Below the pieces are notes generated by a model. That model saw only the letters and a list, made by a program, of their open reading frames with translations. It was not told the origin of the DNA and ran no database searches. Source: UBA3478 sp038134285 (GTDB taxonomy: Bacteria > Bacteroidota > Bacteroidia > Flavobacteriales > Flavobacteriaceae). Taken from it: 64,000 nt of DNA. The DNA lies in the NCBI GenBank assembly GCA_038134285.1, contig JAYPUW010000005.1, positions 1-64,000 on the forward strand, read 5' to 3'. Made by a program: the position numbers and the translations under genes. This document shows, one piece after another, positions 1-8,456 of this stretch (positions within the stretch are counted from its first letter, which is position 1; the number at the start of each line of letters is the position of its first letter).

Positions 1-1
1 A

Positions 2-1852
2 ATTTTTGCGAATCATTACCAGATGACCTATTACCTCTTTATGGCAATTGGTTTGTTTTGGTTGGTTATTGGATGGCAGCATGTAAAAGACAAGCGGATA
101 TGGAATTTTGCCGTTTCTTCGGGGATGTTTGCTTTGGCATTAGTTTGGGCACTAGCCTTAAATGCAACTTCACTCTTAGCAACGCGTGAGTATGCAACCT
201 TTAGTACTAGAGGAGAATCGACATTAAAAATAGACCGGCAAGGGAACTCCATAGAACCTTTAGATGGTTTAAGTTTCGAGTATATCACTCAATATAGCTA
301 TGGAATTACTGAATCTTTAAACCTCTTGTTTCCGAGGTTTGTAGGAGGTGGAAATGCTGAGCCGCTAGGAGAAGACTCGGCGCTTTTCCAGTTTTTAAGA
401 GCGAATAACGTTCCGCGAATATCGGCTTTGGATTTTTTGCAAAATGCTCCTTTGTATTGGGGGAGTCAACCCATCGTAGCAGCGCCTGCCTATCTAGGAA
501 TCACTTTGGTTCTACTCGCTTTCATTGGTCTTTGGTATCTCAATCGCAACTATAGATGGGCATCGATTTCTATAGGTATTTTCTTTTTGGCACTCTCTTG
601 GGGTAAGAATTTTTCTGCACTCACTTTATTTATGATTGAATACGTTCCGTTCTACAATAAGTTTAGAGCGGTTTCATCCATTCAGGTGATACTCTCTTTG
701 CTTGTACCTTTACTCGGAGCTTATGGAGTTTATCACTATTTAAAAACACCGAGGAATACACTTCTAAAACCCCTTTCTATTGCCCTTTTGGCAATGGGTG
801 CATTGGCCCTTGCGTACGGACTTGTAAGTGATTTTACGGGCGCTTCGGATGTCTTATATCAAGGAAACTACGGTGAGGCTTTTGTAGATGCCCTAGTTAA
901 AGATCGTCAAGATGTTTTTTATGCCGATCTAATGCGTTCGTTAGTTCTAGGAGTACTTATTCTGCTGGTTCTTTATTTTCAATACTTGCCAAGAGTCAAG
1001 AAACACAGCTATCTGCTGATCGCAGCTTTAATAATTTTTGACTTGGGTGGTGTAGCAAAAAGGTATATAACCTCTGACGATTTTGTAAGTCAAACACAAG
1101 TAGATCGGCCTTTTCAAGCTTCATCTGTAGATCTTGAACTTCAAAAGGACACGACTTACTTCAAAGTGTTTAATTTTAACGAGGGTTTGAATGGGGCCAG
1201 AACCTCTTATTTTCATAGATCTCTTGGCGGATATCATGCAGCAAAACCTGCATTTATTCAGTATATCACTGAATATTTAGTGTATCAAGACCATCCTGAA
1301 GTATTGGATATTCTCAATGTGAAGTATTTGATCACCTCTGATCAAAACGGTGAAGAAATTAGTGTTCCTTATTCAACTACGCTCGGCGCTGCTTGGTTTA
1401 TTTCTTCATTATTTACTGTAGAAGGCGATCAAGAGGCACTCTTGGCATTAAAGGACCAAGACTACAATTTAGAGGCTTCTATTTTGGGCAACCAGCCAAG
1501 TCAGATGCGTTATGACCGCAGTGACTCAGACTTTATTGGAGTCGTACGTGCTGAAGAGGGTACGATTGAATACCGATATTCAGTTTCTGAAAAGAGTTTT
1601 GCTGTCTTTTCAGAATGGTATTATACTCCGAGTCCTACAGATTGGGTGATGGAAGTAGATGGCATAAACATTCCATTGTATCGCGTTAATTATGCACTGA
1701 TTGGGGCAGAATTACCCCCTGGCGAACATCAGGTGAAACTAAGTTTTAGGCCTAGGATAATTGAAAGGGCGGATCTCATTCGACTTCCGGCGCAAGGACT
1801 TTTTTTAATTGTACTTCTTATAATTCCACTGATTCGATGGAGAAAGGGTTAG
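2..1852 (+). CDS. YfhO-like polytopic membrane protein, 5' truncated
   Basis: About 616 residues are visible. The reading frame is open to the left edge (residues IFANHYQ precede the first ATG at 23), so the true start lies outside the window. Several hydrophobic segments lie in the first 330 residues and one at the extreme C-terminus; between them is a soluble, extracytoplasmic-looking domain (about residues 345-585). The ANHYQMTYY stretch and the overall layout are typical of the Bacteroidota YfhO family, large membrane proteins linked to glycosylation of cell-surface polymers. It overlaps the next gene by 16 bases, which suggests co-transcription with the glycosyltransferase and flippase. 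The family call is from recalled family features; the substrate is unknown. Confidence 0.8.
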   Translation: MFANHYQMTYYLFMAIGLFWLVIGWQHVKDKRIWNFAVSSGMFALALVWALALNATSLLATREYATFSTRGESTLKIDRQGNSIEPLDGLSFEYITQYSYGITESLNLLFPRFVGGGNAEPLGEDSALFQFLRANNVPRISALDFLQNAPLYWGSQPIVAAPAYLGITLVLLAFIGLWYLNRNYRWASISIGIFFLALSWGKNFSALTLFMIEYVPFYNKFRAVSSIQVILSLLVPLLGAYGVYHYLKTPRNTLLKPLSIALLAMGALALAYGLVSDFTGASDVLYQGNYGEAFVDALVKDRQDVFYADLMRSLVLGVLILLVLYFQYLPRVKKHSYLLIAALIIFDLGGVAKRYITSDDFVSQTQVDRPFQASSVDLELQKDTTYFKVFNFNEGLNGARTSYFHRSLGGYHAAKPAFIQYITEYLVYQDHPEVLDILNVKYLITSDQNGEEISVPYSTTLGAAWFISSLFTVEGDQEALLALKDQDYNLEASILGNQPSQMRYDRSDSDFIGVVRAEEGTIEYRYSVSEKSFAVFSEWYYTPSPTDWVMEVDGINIPLYRVNYALIGAELPPGEHQVKLSFRPRIIERADLIRLPAQGLFLIVLLIIPLIRWRKG

Positions 1853-3132
1853 AACCAGTGGTGGTAATCGCCTATTATTGGCCTCCGTCAGGGGGGCCTG
1901 GAGTTCAAAGATGGCTAGGATTTACCAGTTACTTTGCAGAAAATGGGTTTAAACCTATCGTTATTGTACCCGAAAATCCCTTTTATCCGCAAGTAGACAC
2001 TAGTTTATCAGAAGCCACTATTGATGCTCTTGAAGTGATCCGTGTGCCTATCATTGAGCCTTTGAGATGGGCAAGTCGATTAGGATTCTCGAACACTAAA
2101 GAATACGCCAAAGGATTATTACCTGATCGCCCTAGGGGATTGGTGCAAAAGCTTCTATTTACGATTCGAGGTAGCTTGTTTGTTCCTGATTCACGAGTTT
2201 TCTGGGTGAAAGCCGTTACCCGTTTGGCACATAAGCTTATTCAAGAGCGCTCCATTCGTTTGCTTATCACCACAGGGCCTCCTCATAGCGTTCACCTAGG
2301 GGGCTTAAAATTAACCTCTCAAACAAGAGATCTCAAATGGATAGCCGATTTCAGAGATCCCTGGACAGATATAGGATACCACCGATTATTGCCTATAAGT
2401 GGTTTTGCTAAAAAAAGACATCAACAATTAGAAGCAGAGGTGATCCAAAAGGCTTCCTTGGTTTTGACCACCACTCAGCATCTCGCGTATCATTACAAGA
2501 GCATGTACCATGTGCATTGTGAGTCTATCACCAATGGTTTTTCTGAACTGAATTCAAAAGTAGATGAAACTACTGAAGAATTTATTCTGCTTCATATAGG
2601 GTCGTTATTTTCCCGTCGTAACCCTGAAAGATTATGGCACGCCATTCAAATGATTTCTAAGCAAGAGAAGCCTTCATCGAAGATTAGGCTCTGGTTTGTA
2701 GGAGAAGTAGATGAAATGGTGAAGGCGTCATTAAAAGCCCACTCTTTAGAAGATCAATGCTCTTTCTTTGGATATGTGGCTAAGGATAAGCTTCATGAAT
2801 TCACATCAAAAGCATCATTGCTATTGCTTGTTGAGGGAGATTCTGATGCTTACGATTTTGTCATCCCAGGGAAACTTTTTGAATATCTTTCGATTCAGGC
2901 TCCTTTGATGATTATAGGACCTGAGGGATGGGAAGTGACTGAGATGGTAAAGGACTATCCAATGGTTCTTTCATTATCTCATCACGAAGAAGCGCCTATC
3001 ATACCCTTTATTGAAAGTTGCCGGTCTACATTCAATCATGATCAAAAACCACCGCGTTTAGAAAGAGATGTCGCTAGATACCAACATAAAGAGCTTGCTA
3101 AAGCACTTGCCAAATGTATTCGAAGCTTATGA
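1837..3132 (+). CDS. GT4-like glycosyltransferase
   Basis: 431 residues. The N-terminus (YYWPPSGGPGVQRW) is the glycine-rich nucleotide-sugar loop typical of flavobacterial family-4-like glycosyltransferases. The C-terminal half has a GT-B-type donor domain: HIGSLFSRRNPE, then FVGEVDE, then IPGKLFEYLS, the usual E-containing donor-binding segment. No signal peptide or membrane segment is obvious, so it probably acts on the cytoplasmic face of the inner membrane. The ATG at 1837 overlaps the end of the YfhO gene, and the stop codon overlaps the flippase start (ATGA). The context points to assembly of a surface polysaccharide; acceptor and sugar cannot be told from sequence. Confidence 0.85.
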   Translation: MEKGLEPVVVIAYYWPPSGGPGVQRWLGFTSYFAENGFKPIVIVPENPFYPQVDTSLSEATIDALEVIRVPIIEPLRWASRLGFSNTKEYAKGLLPDRPRGLVQKLLFTIRGSLFVPDSRVFWVKAVTRLAHKLIQERSIRLLITTGPPHSVHLGGLKLTSQTRDLKWIADFRDPWTDIGYHRLLPISGFAKKRHQQLEAEVIQKASLVLTTTQHLAYHYKSMYHVHCESITNGFSELNSKVDETTEEFILLHIGSLFSRRNPERLWHAIQMISKQEKPSSKIRLWFVGEVDEMVKASLKAHSLEDQCSFFGYVAKDKLHEFTSKASLLLLVEGDSDAYDFVIPGKLFEYLSIQAPLMIIGPEGWEVTEMVKDYPMVLSLSHHEEAPIIPFIESCRSTFNHDQKPPRLERDVARYQHKELAKALAKCIRSL

Positions 3133-4547
3133 GTTACAATCAAGTTAAGTACAATGGATTTTTAATTGCCTTTGGATTTCTCTTAGGAGCCATAAATGTA
3201 CTCTTTCTGTACACTCGAGTATTTACTCCCCAGGCCTACGGAACGTTGTCTTTTATTTTGGCAAGTGCAACACTGGTTTTTCCGCTGATTTCTTTGGGTG
3301 TTCATCAAACCATTATTCGATTTTTTGAAGTCAATGAAGAACCTGGCCGTAAAGCTCTAATGGCTAATAGCCTTCAGCTATTGGTGTCGGTCAGCATTCT
3401 AGTGTTCGCATTGGTGTATGCTGTTGAATCTGATTTGCGAAGTGCTTTAGAAGCGGAGAACAGCCTTTCACGGATAGCACTTTTTTCAATTGCTGCAGTA
3501 GGGGTCTCAATGGCATTTTTTGAGCTATTCTTTTCTTGGGCAAAGGTGAATTATCGATCTACGGGAGGGACTTTCTTGAAAGAAGTGTTTCCAAGGCTTG
3601 TGATATCGATGGTTTTAAGTACTCATTATTGGCTCACTCCACTTTCTTTAGAAGGTTTCATTCAAATAGTAATTGCAGTTTACGTGATTCGAGCTTTTTT
3701 AATGGGACTTAGGGCTTATCGTTTACTTCCGTTTCATTTTTTTTACGGCCTTGACCTTAAAAAAAGAATCAACTATCTGTGGTACGGCGCTTTGGTGGTA
3801 GTCGGAAGTGGATTGAGCATGACCTTCTTAGAAATTGATAAGGTGATGCTGCATAGCCTTAGAAACGCCTCTGAAGTTGCATTGTACACCGTTATTGTTT
3901 TTATTGCTACCACGGTAGCTATCCCTCTTCGGGCCGTGCAACCGGTTTTTAACGCGAAGTCTGCAAAATTTTTGGCGCATGGTCAACGCCAGCAACTGAA
4001 CATACTGGTTCAGAAGGCCGTAGAGATAAGTCTTGTTCTTGGGGTTTTTGTCGTGGCACTTTTGCTAGTAGCTGAGCCTTTAATGCTGTCTTTTTTGCCA
4101 ATTGCTTACCATGAGGCCTTTGCGATTTTCCCCATTGTATTAGTGCTAAAAATGATTGACAGTGCCTTTTCCCCTGCAGGCATAGTCTTCCAATATACCC
4201 CATTTTACAGGTGGTATTTATTGATTAGCGGTTTGTTTTTAGTTTCTATGGTTTTTCTTAACCTCTGGATGATTCCTAACTATGGTATCTATGGGGCAGC
4301 TTTAACTTCATTTATCATCGTTTCTTTTTTTAGCGCTGTTAAGGTCGGATTAGCTTATATGATTTTGGAGGTTCAAGTACTTTCTCGCACACATTTTTGG
4401 CCGGGAGTTTTGGTAGTTTTTCTGATGACTTTTGAATTCATCCAGGATTATACATTGAGCACAATCTTCTATTCAATTGGATTGGTTCTTTCTTTGCTCT
4501 TATTGATACGCTATAAGGTACTTGCCAAATCCTTTTTAAGCCTGTAG
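3129..4547 (+). CDS. Polysaccharide flippase (Wzx/MATE-like)
   Basis: About 472 residues, hydrophobic throughout, with roughly 12-14 predicted membrane segments and a short charged N-terminus. The pattern matches the oligosaccharide flippase (MOP/Wzx) superfamily, which moves lipid-linked sugars across the inner membrane. I take the ATG at 3129, which overlaps the stop of the glycosyltransferase as ATGA, over one at 3114 because such 4-base overlaps mark translational coupling. The 3' end overlaps the convergent uvrA gene by 12 bases. Substrate unknown; the neighbouring glycosyltransferase suggests a polysaccharide unit. Confidence 0.82.
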   Translation: MSYNQVKYNGFLIAFGFLLGAINVLFLYTRVFTPQAYGTLSFILASATLVFPLISLGVHQTIIRFFEVNEEPGRKALMANSLQLLVSVSILVFALVYAVESDLRSALEAENSLSRIALFSIAAVGVSMAFFELFFSWAKVNYRSTGGTFLKEVFPRLVISMVLSTHYWLTPLSLEGFIQIVIAVYVIRAFLMGLRAYRLLPFHFFYGLDLKKRINYLWYGALVVVGSGLSMTFLEIDKVMLHSLRNASEVALYTVIVFIATTVAIPLRAVQPVFNAKSAKFLAHGQRQQLNILVQKAVEISLVLGVFVVALLLVAEPLMLSFLPIAYHEAFAIFPIVLVLKMIDSAFSPAGIVFQYTPFYRWYLLISGLFLVSMVFLNLWMIPNYGIYGAALTSFIIVSFFSAVKVGLAYMILEVQVLSRTHFWPGVLVVFLMTFEFIQDYTLSTIFYSIGLVLSLLLLIRYKVLAKSFLSL

Positions 4548-7304
4548 TAACTTTTCTTTAAGGTAAGGGCCTGAGACGGATTCATTTGAAACAGCAATTT
4601 CTTCTGGAGTTCCTGTGGCGAGTAAATAACCTCCTTCGGTTCCGCCTACAGGTCCTAATTCGATAATATGATCCGCACCTTTAATAAGATCTAAATGGTG
4701 TTCAATTAGAATAATACTGTGTCCGTTATCAATGAGTGCATCAAAGGCTTTTTTAAGAGTGCGAACATCCTCAAAATGCAAACCCGTCGTAGGTTCGTCG
4801 AAAATGAAAAGGGTAGGTGTGCTTTGGTTTCCTTTGCTCAGGAATGAGGCGAGTTTTATCCGCTGCGCTTCACCTCCAGAGAGGGTTGAAGAAGATTGTC
4901 CTAGGGTGATATAGCCGAGTCCAACCTGGGCGAGGAGACTTAATTTTTGTGCAATCTTTTGGTTCCCGTTTTGATTGAAGAAGAGAATCGCCTCGTCGAC
5001 CGTTAACTGCAACAAATCGTAAATCGAAGTTTCGTTTAAACGTACTTCTAAAATATCAGATTTGAATCGTTTTCCTTTACACTCTTCGCACTCTAGCACA
5101 ACATCGGCCATAAACTGCATTTCGATAGTTACCGTCCCTTCGCCTTTGCAGTTTTCACAACGCCCGGCCTCGACGTTGAATGAAAAGTGCTTAGGTTGTA
5201 ATCCAAATATTTTGCTTTGAGGCTGGGCAGCATAAAGCGAGCGAATATCGTCATAGGCCTTGATGTAGGTTACTGGATTTGACCTTGAAGATCGGCCGAT
5301 TGGATTCTGATCAACAAACTCTACTGCCTTTATTTTGTGTAGATCACCACTTAGTTCATCTAGATGTTTGAATCGTCCTTGATACCCCCCTAAATGATGC
5401 AGAAGACCCTGATGGATTACCTTGCTTACTAAAGTGCTTTTTCCGCTTCCAGACACCCCTGTGACTGCCGTAATTGTATTTAATGGAATTTGTACATCTA
5501 CATTTTTTAGGTTATGCAGACGGGCACCCATAATTTTAATATGATACTTAGACACTCTTCTTTTTTGAGGAATTTCAATTTGTTTCTGTTGAGTCAAATA
5601 GCGGGCAGTTAGGGTATCTAGTTTCGTAAATGTCTCATAGGCTCCTTCACCTACAACATTGCCGCCAAGTGCCCCGGCCAATGGGCCTATATCTATAATG
5701 TGATCGGCCTCTTTCATGATGTCTTCATCATGCTCGACCACAATAACCGTGTTTCCGAGATCTCTAAGCGATTTTAGTACGATAATTAAGTTTTCAGTAT
5801 CCTTAGAGTGAAGTCCAATACTCGGCTCGTCTAATATGTACATAGACCCGACCAAACTACTACCTACAGAGGTTGCTAGATTTATACGCTGACTTTCTCC
5901 ACCCGATAATGTATTAGATTTTCTATTCAGTGTGAGATAAGAGAGACCTACCCGATTGAGGTATTCTAATCTCGTTTTTAACTCCAAGAGTATTCGTTTT
6001 GAAACGGATTGCTGGTAGGGGTTAAGCTGAATAGAATGAATAACTTCAATCAACTCCTTGATGGACATATTCAATAGGTCTGTGATCGCATAACCATTAA
6101 CCTTAACGTAACTCGCTTCTTTTCTTAGTCTATTGCCTTTACAATTAGGACACTTCGATTTTCCTCTGTATCTAGAAAGCAGTACGCGGTTCTGAATTTT
6201 GTAGGTCTTCTCTTCGATCTTCTCAAAAAAGGGATAAATACCTTTAAAAGATCGAGTGCCATTCCAGACCATTTCTTGTTGTTCTTCTGTGAGCTCAAAC
6301 CAAGGTTTGTGAATGGGAATTTTAGCTTGTGCCGCTCCTTCTATGAGTTGGTCTTTAAACTTTGAGAAGCGGTCGCCGTTCCATGGAGCAACGGCTCCTT
6401 CATAAATTGACTTTCTAGTATCTGGAATCACCAGTTCAGGATCAATACCGAGTACATCTCCGTAACCCTCACAGCGTGGGCATGCTCCAAAGGGATTATT
6501 GGCGTTGAAAAAATGAATGCTAGGTTCGTCAAACACGATCCCGTCCCTTTCAAATTTGTCGTTGAAAATTGCCTTTGCTTTATCCTCTAAATGAATCACT
6601 TCACACTGTCCTTGCCCCTCATAAAAGGCATTGTCAACGGCATTCGAAAGACGATTGGTGAAGTCTTCATTATCATGTTGCACTACTACACGATCAACAA
6701 CCAAACTAAAACCTTCGTTGAATTTAGCATCAAGTTGATCAATTCGAACGATCTGATTATTTACGTAGATACGAGCGTATCCCGCTGCATTGTACAACTG
6801 TGCCTTTTTAAGCGGTTTTTGATGCTCTCTTAATCCAATAGGAGCGACAAGCAAGAGTTTAGCATCTGAGGGCTGCTTTAAGATGTAATCCACTACATCG
6901 CTTACGGTATCTTTTTGAACCTTTTCATTGCTTATTGGAGAATAGGTTTCACCAACTCTAGCGAAAAGCAACCTGAGATAGTCGTAGATCTCTGTGGTTG
7001 AACCGACGGTAGAGCGCGGATTAGTGCTGTTCACTTTTTGTTCAATTGCAATTGCAGGAGCAATACCTTGGATAGAATCTACATTAGGTTTATCTAGTTT
7101 CCCAAGAAATTGACGTGCGTAACTCGACAAGCTTTCTACATATCGGCGCTGTCCTTCAGCATAAAGGGTATCAAAAGCTAGGGATGATTTTCCTGATCCT
7201 GATAACCCCGTAATAACGGTAAGTTTGTTTCGGGGGATCCGAACATCAATGTTTTTTAGGTTGTGTATGCGAGCGCCTTTGATGTAGATTTCGTTCGACT
7301 TCAT
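4536..7304 (-). CDS. uvrA: UvrABC excinuclease subunit A
   Basis: 922 residues, close to the usual 940. UvrA is the ATP-dependent damage sensor that loads UvrB in nucleotide excision repair. Visible: N-terminal Walker A GLSGSGKS (residues 33-40), the conserved YVESLSSYARQFLG stretch, a first LSGGESQR signature, a second Walker A GVSGSGKST near 618, the zinc module CENCKGEG...CEECKG, and a second LSGGEAQR signature followed by FDEPTTGLH. The first zinc finger, which in E. coli has two CxxC pairs, keeps only one pair here (CPRC). It lies 2 bases downstream of nth on the same strand, so the two repair genes are probably one transcript. Confidence 0.97.
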   Translation of the reverse strand: MKSNEIYIKGARIHNLKNIDVRIPRNKLTVITGLSGSGKSSLAFDTLYAEGQRRYVESLSSYARQFLGKLDKPNVDSIQGIAPAIAIEQKVNSTNPRSTVGSTTEIYDYLRLLFARVGETYSPISNEKVQKDTVSDVVDYILKQPSDAKLLLVAPIGLREHQKPLKKAQLYNAAGYARIYVNNQIVRIDQLDAKFNEGFSLVVDRVVVQHDNEDFTNRLSNAVDNAFYEGQGQCEVIHLEDKAKAIFNDKFERDGIVFDEPSIHFFNANNPFGACPRCEGYGDVLGIDPELVIPDTRKSIYEGAVAPWNGDRFSKFKDQLIEGAAQAKIPIHKPWFELTEEQQEMVWNGTRSFKGIYPFFEKIEEKTYKIQNRVLLSRYRGKSKCPNCKGNRLRKEASYVKVNGYAITDLLNMSIKELIEVIHSIQLNPYQQSVSKRILLELKTRLEYLNRVGLSYLTLNRKSNTLSGGESQRINLATSVGSSLVGSMYILDEPSIGLHSKDTENLIIVLKSLRDLGNTVIVVEHDEDIMKEADHIIDIGPLAGALGGNVVGEGAYETFTKLDTLTARYLTQQKQIEIPQKRRVSKYHIKIMGARLHNLKNVDVQIPLNTITAVTGVSGSGKSTLVSKVIHQGLLHHLGGYQGRFKHLDELSGDLHKIKAVEFVDQNPIGRSSRSNPVTYIKAYDDIRSLYAAQPQSKIFGLQPKHFSFNVEAGRCENCKGEGTVTIEMQFMADVVLECEECKGKRFKSDILEVRLNETSIYDLLQLTVDEAILFFNQNGNQKIAQKLSLLAQVGLGYITLGQSSSTLSGGEAQRIKLASFLSKGNQSTPTLFIFDEPTTGLHFEDVRTLKKAFDALIDNGHSIILIEHHLDLIKGADHIIELGPVGGTEGGYLLATGTPEEIAVSNESVSGPYLKEKLLQA

Positions 7305-7306
7305 AA

Positions 7307-7966
7307 TTAAGGCTTCGACTTTTTGTAATAGGCTTCTATCGCAGATTTTCTTCCTATTGTTCTAGTAATGGGATCCTTTTCAATATTCCATCCTCTTGCT
7401 GGCGAATATTCTCGACCGTACCATATGATTTGAAGGTGAAGCTTATTCCATTTTTCTTGCGGAAACAGTCTTTTTGCGTCTCTCTCGGTTTGAACCACGC
7501 TTTTACCCGATGAAAATCCCCAGCGATACATGAGACGTTGTATATGTGTATCTACCGGAAAGGCAGGTATTCCAAAGGCTTGTGAAACGACTACGCTAGC
7601 GGTTTTATGGCCCACAGCAGGCAATTTCTCTAAGGCCTCAATCTCTTGGGGAACGGCTCCATTATAGCTATCTATTAGTATTTGAGACAATCCATGTATG
7701 CCTTTAGATTTCATTGGAGAAAGACCTACAGGTTTTATGATCTCACGAATCTCTTCAACAGAGAGCTTAACCATATTGTAGGGATTGTCTGCTTTAGCGA
7801 ATAGAAAAGGAGTGATTTTATTGACGCGTATATCAGTGCTTTGAGCAGAAAGTAAAACAGCTATTAAAAGGGTGTACGGATCTTTGTGATCTAAAGGAAT
7901 AGGAACCTCTGGATACAGTTCTTCAAGTGTTTCGATGCAAAAAGATACCTTTTCACTCTTTTTCAT
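7307..7966 (-). CDS. nth: Endonuclease III (DNA glycosylase/AP lyase) without Fe-S cysteines
   Basis: 219 residues, the usual length. The helix-hairpin-helix LPAVGHKTA carries the catalytic lysine (K121) and PVDTH the catalytic aspartate (D139), as expected for a bifunctional glycosylase removing oxidised pyrimidines. The C-terminus reads GREYSPARGW and continues without cysteine. The protein's only cysteine is C10, so the four ligands of the [4Fe-4S] cluster found in E. coli Nth are absent. Upstream of uvrA on the same strand; divergent from bcp with only 28 bases between the start codons. Confidence 0.93.
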   Translation of the reverse strand: MKKSEKVSFCIETLEELYPEVPIPLDHKDPYTLLIAVLLSAQSTDIRVNKITPFLFAKADNPYNMVKLSVEEIREIIKPVGLSPMKSKGIHGLSQILIDSYNGAVPQEIEALEKLPAVGHKTASVVVSQAFGIPAFPVDTHIQRLMYRWGFSSGKSVVQTERDAKRLFPQEKWNKLHLQIIWYGREYSPARGWNIEKDPITRTIGRKSAIEAYYKKSKP

Positions 7967-7983
7967 TTAGCGTAACTTTAAAA

Positions 7984-7991
7984 CAAAAATA
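7984..7991 (-). promoter_or_regulatory. -7 element of the nth-uvrA promoter
   Basis: On the minus strand this reads TATTTTTG, a perfect TAnnTTTG match to the Bacteroidota -7 element, 17 bases upstream of the nth ATG. No clean -33 TTTG is seen at normal spacing. It lies inside the 28-base divergent gap shared with bcp. Confidence 0.5.
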
Positions 7992-7994
7992 ACT

Positions 7995-8456
7995 ATGAAT
8001 ATGCTCAAAGTAGGGGATAAAGCCCCGGAATTTTCAGTTCTAGACGAAAAGTCAAATACAGTAGATTCTAAATCCTTAAAAGGTACCGCACACATCCTTT
8101 TTTTCTACCCTCGGGCAAATACTCCAGGGTGTACCGCTGAGGCTTGTAGTCTTAGAGACGGTTACGAGGAACTGAGTGAAAAAGGGTATCGCATTTTTGG
8201 GGTGAGTGAAGATAGTCCAAAGAAACAACTGTCCTTCAAAGAGAAATACAATTTTCAGTACCCACTACTGGCAGATACTGCACACGATATTATTGAGAAA
8301 TATGGGGTTTGGGGTCCAAAAAAATTTATGGGTAAAGAATACGATGGACTTCTTAGAACTACTTTCGTAATTAATGAAGAAGGGATTATTTCGCATGTAA
8401 TTGAAAACGTAAACACGAAAGATCATGCGAATCAACTCTTAGAGTTGATTCGGTAA
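7995..8456 (+). CDS. bcp: Thioredoxin-dependent thiol peroxidase (peroxiredoxin, Bcp type)
   Basis: 153 residues (151 if the second ATG at 8001 is used). The motif NTPGCTAEACSLRD holds the peroxidatic cysteine C46 and a cysteine five residues later (C51), the arrangement of the Bcp/PrxQ class, which reduces hydroperoxides with thioredoxin as electron donor. No signal peptide, so cytoplasmic. Divergent from nth; the 3' end overlaps the convergent gene at 8439 by 18 bases. Alternative promoter element TAACTTTA at 7973-7980 differs from the consensus only in its last base. Confidence 0.94.
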   Translation: MNMLKVGDKAPEFSVLDEKSNTVDSKSLKGTAHILFFYPRANTPGCTAEACSLRDGYEELSEKGYRIFGVSEDSPKKQLSFKEKYNFQYPLLADTAHDIIEKYGVWGPKKFMGKEYDGLLRTTFVINEEGIISHVIENVNTKDHANQLLELIR

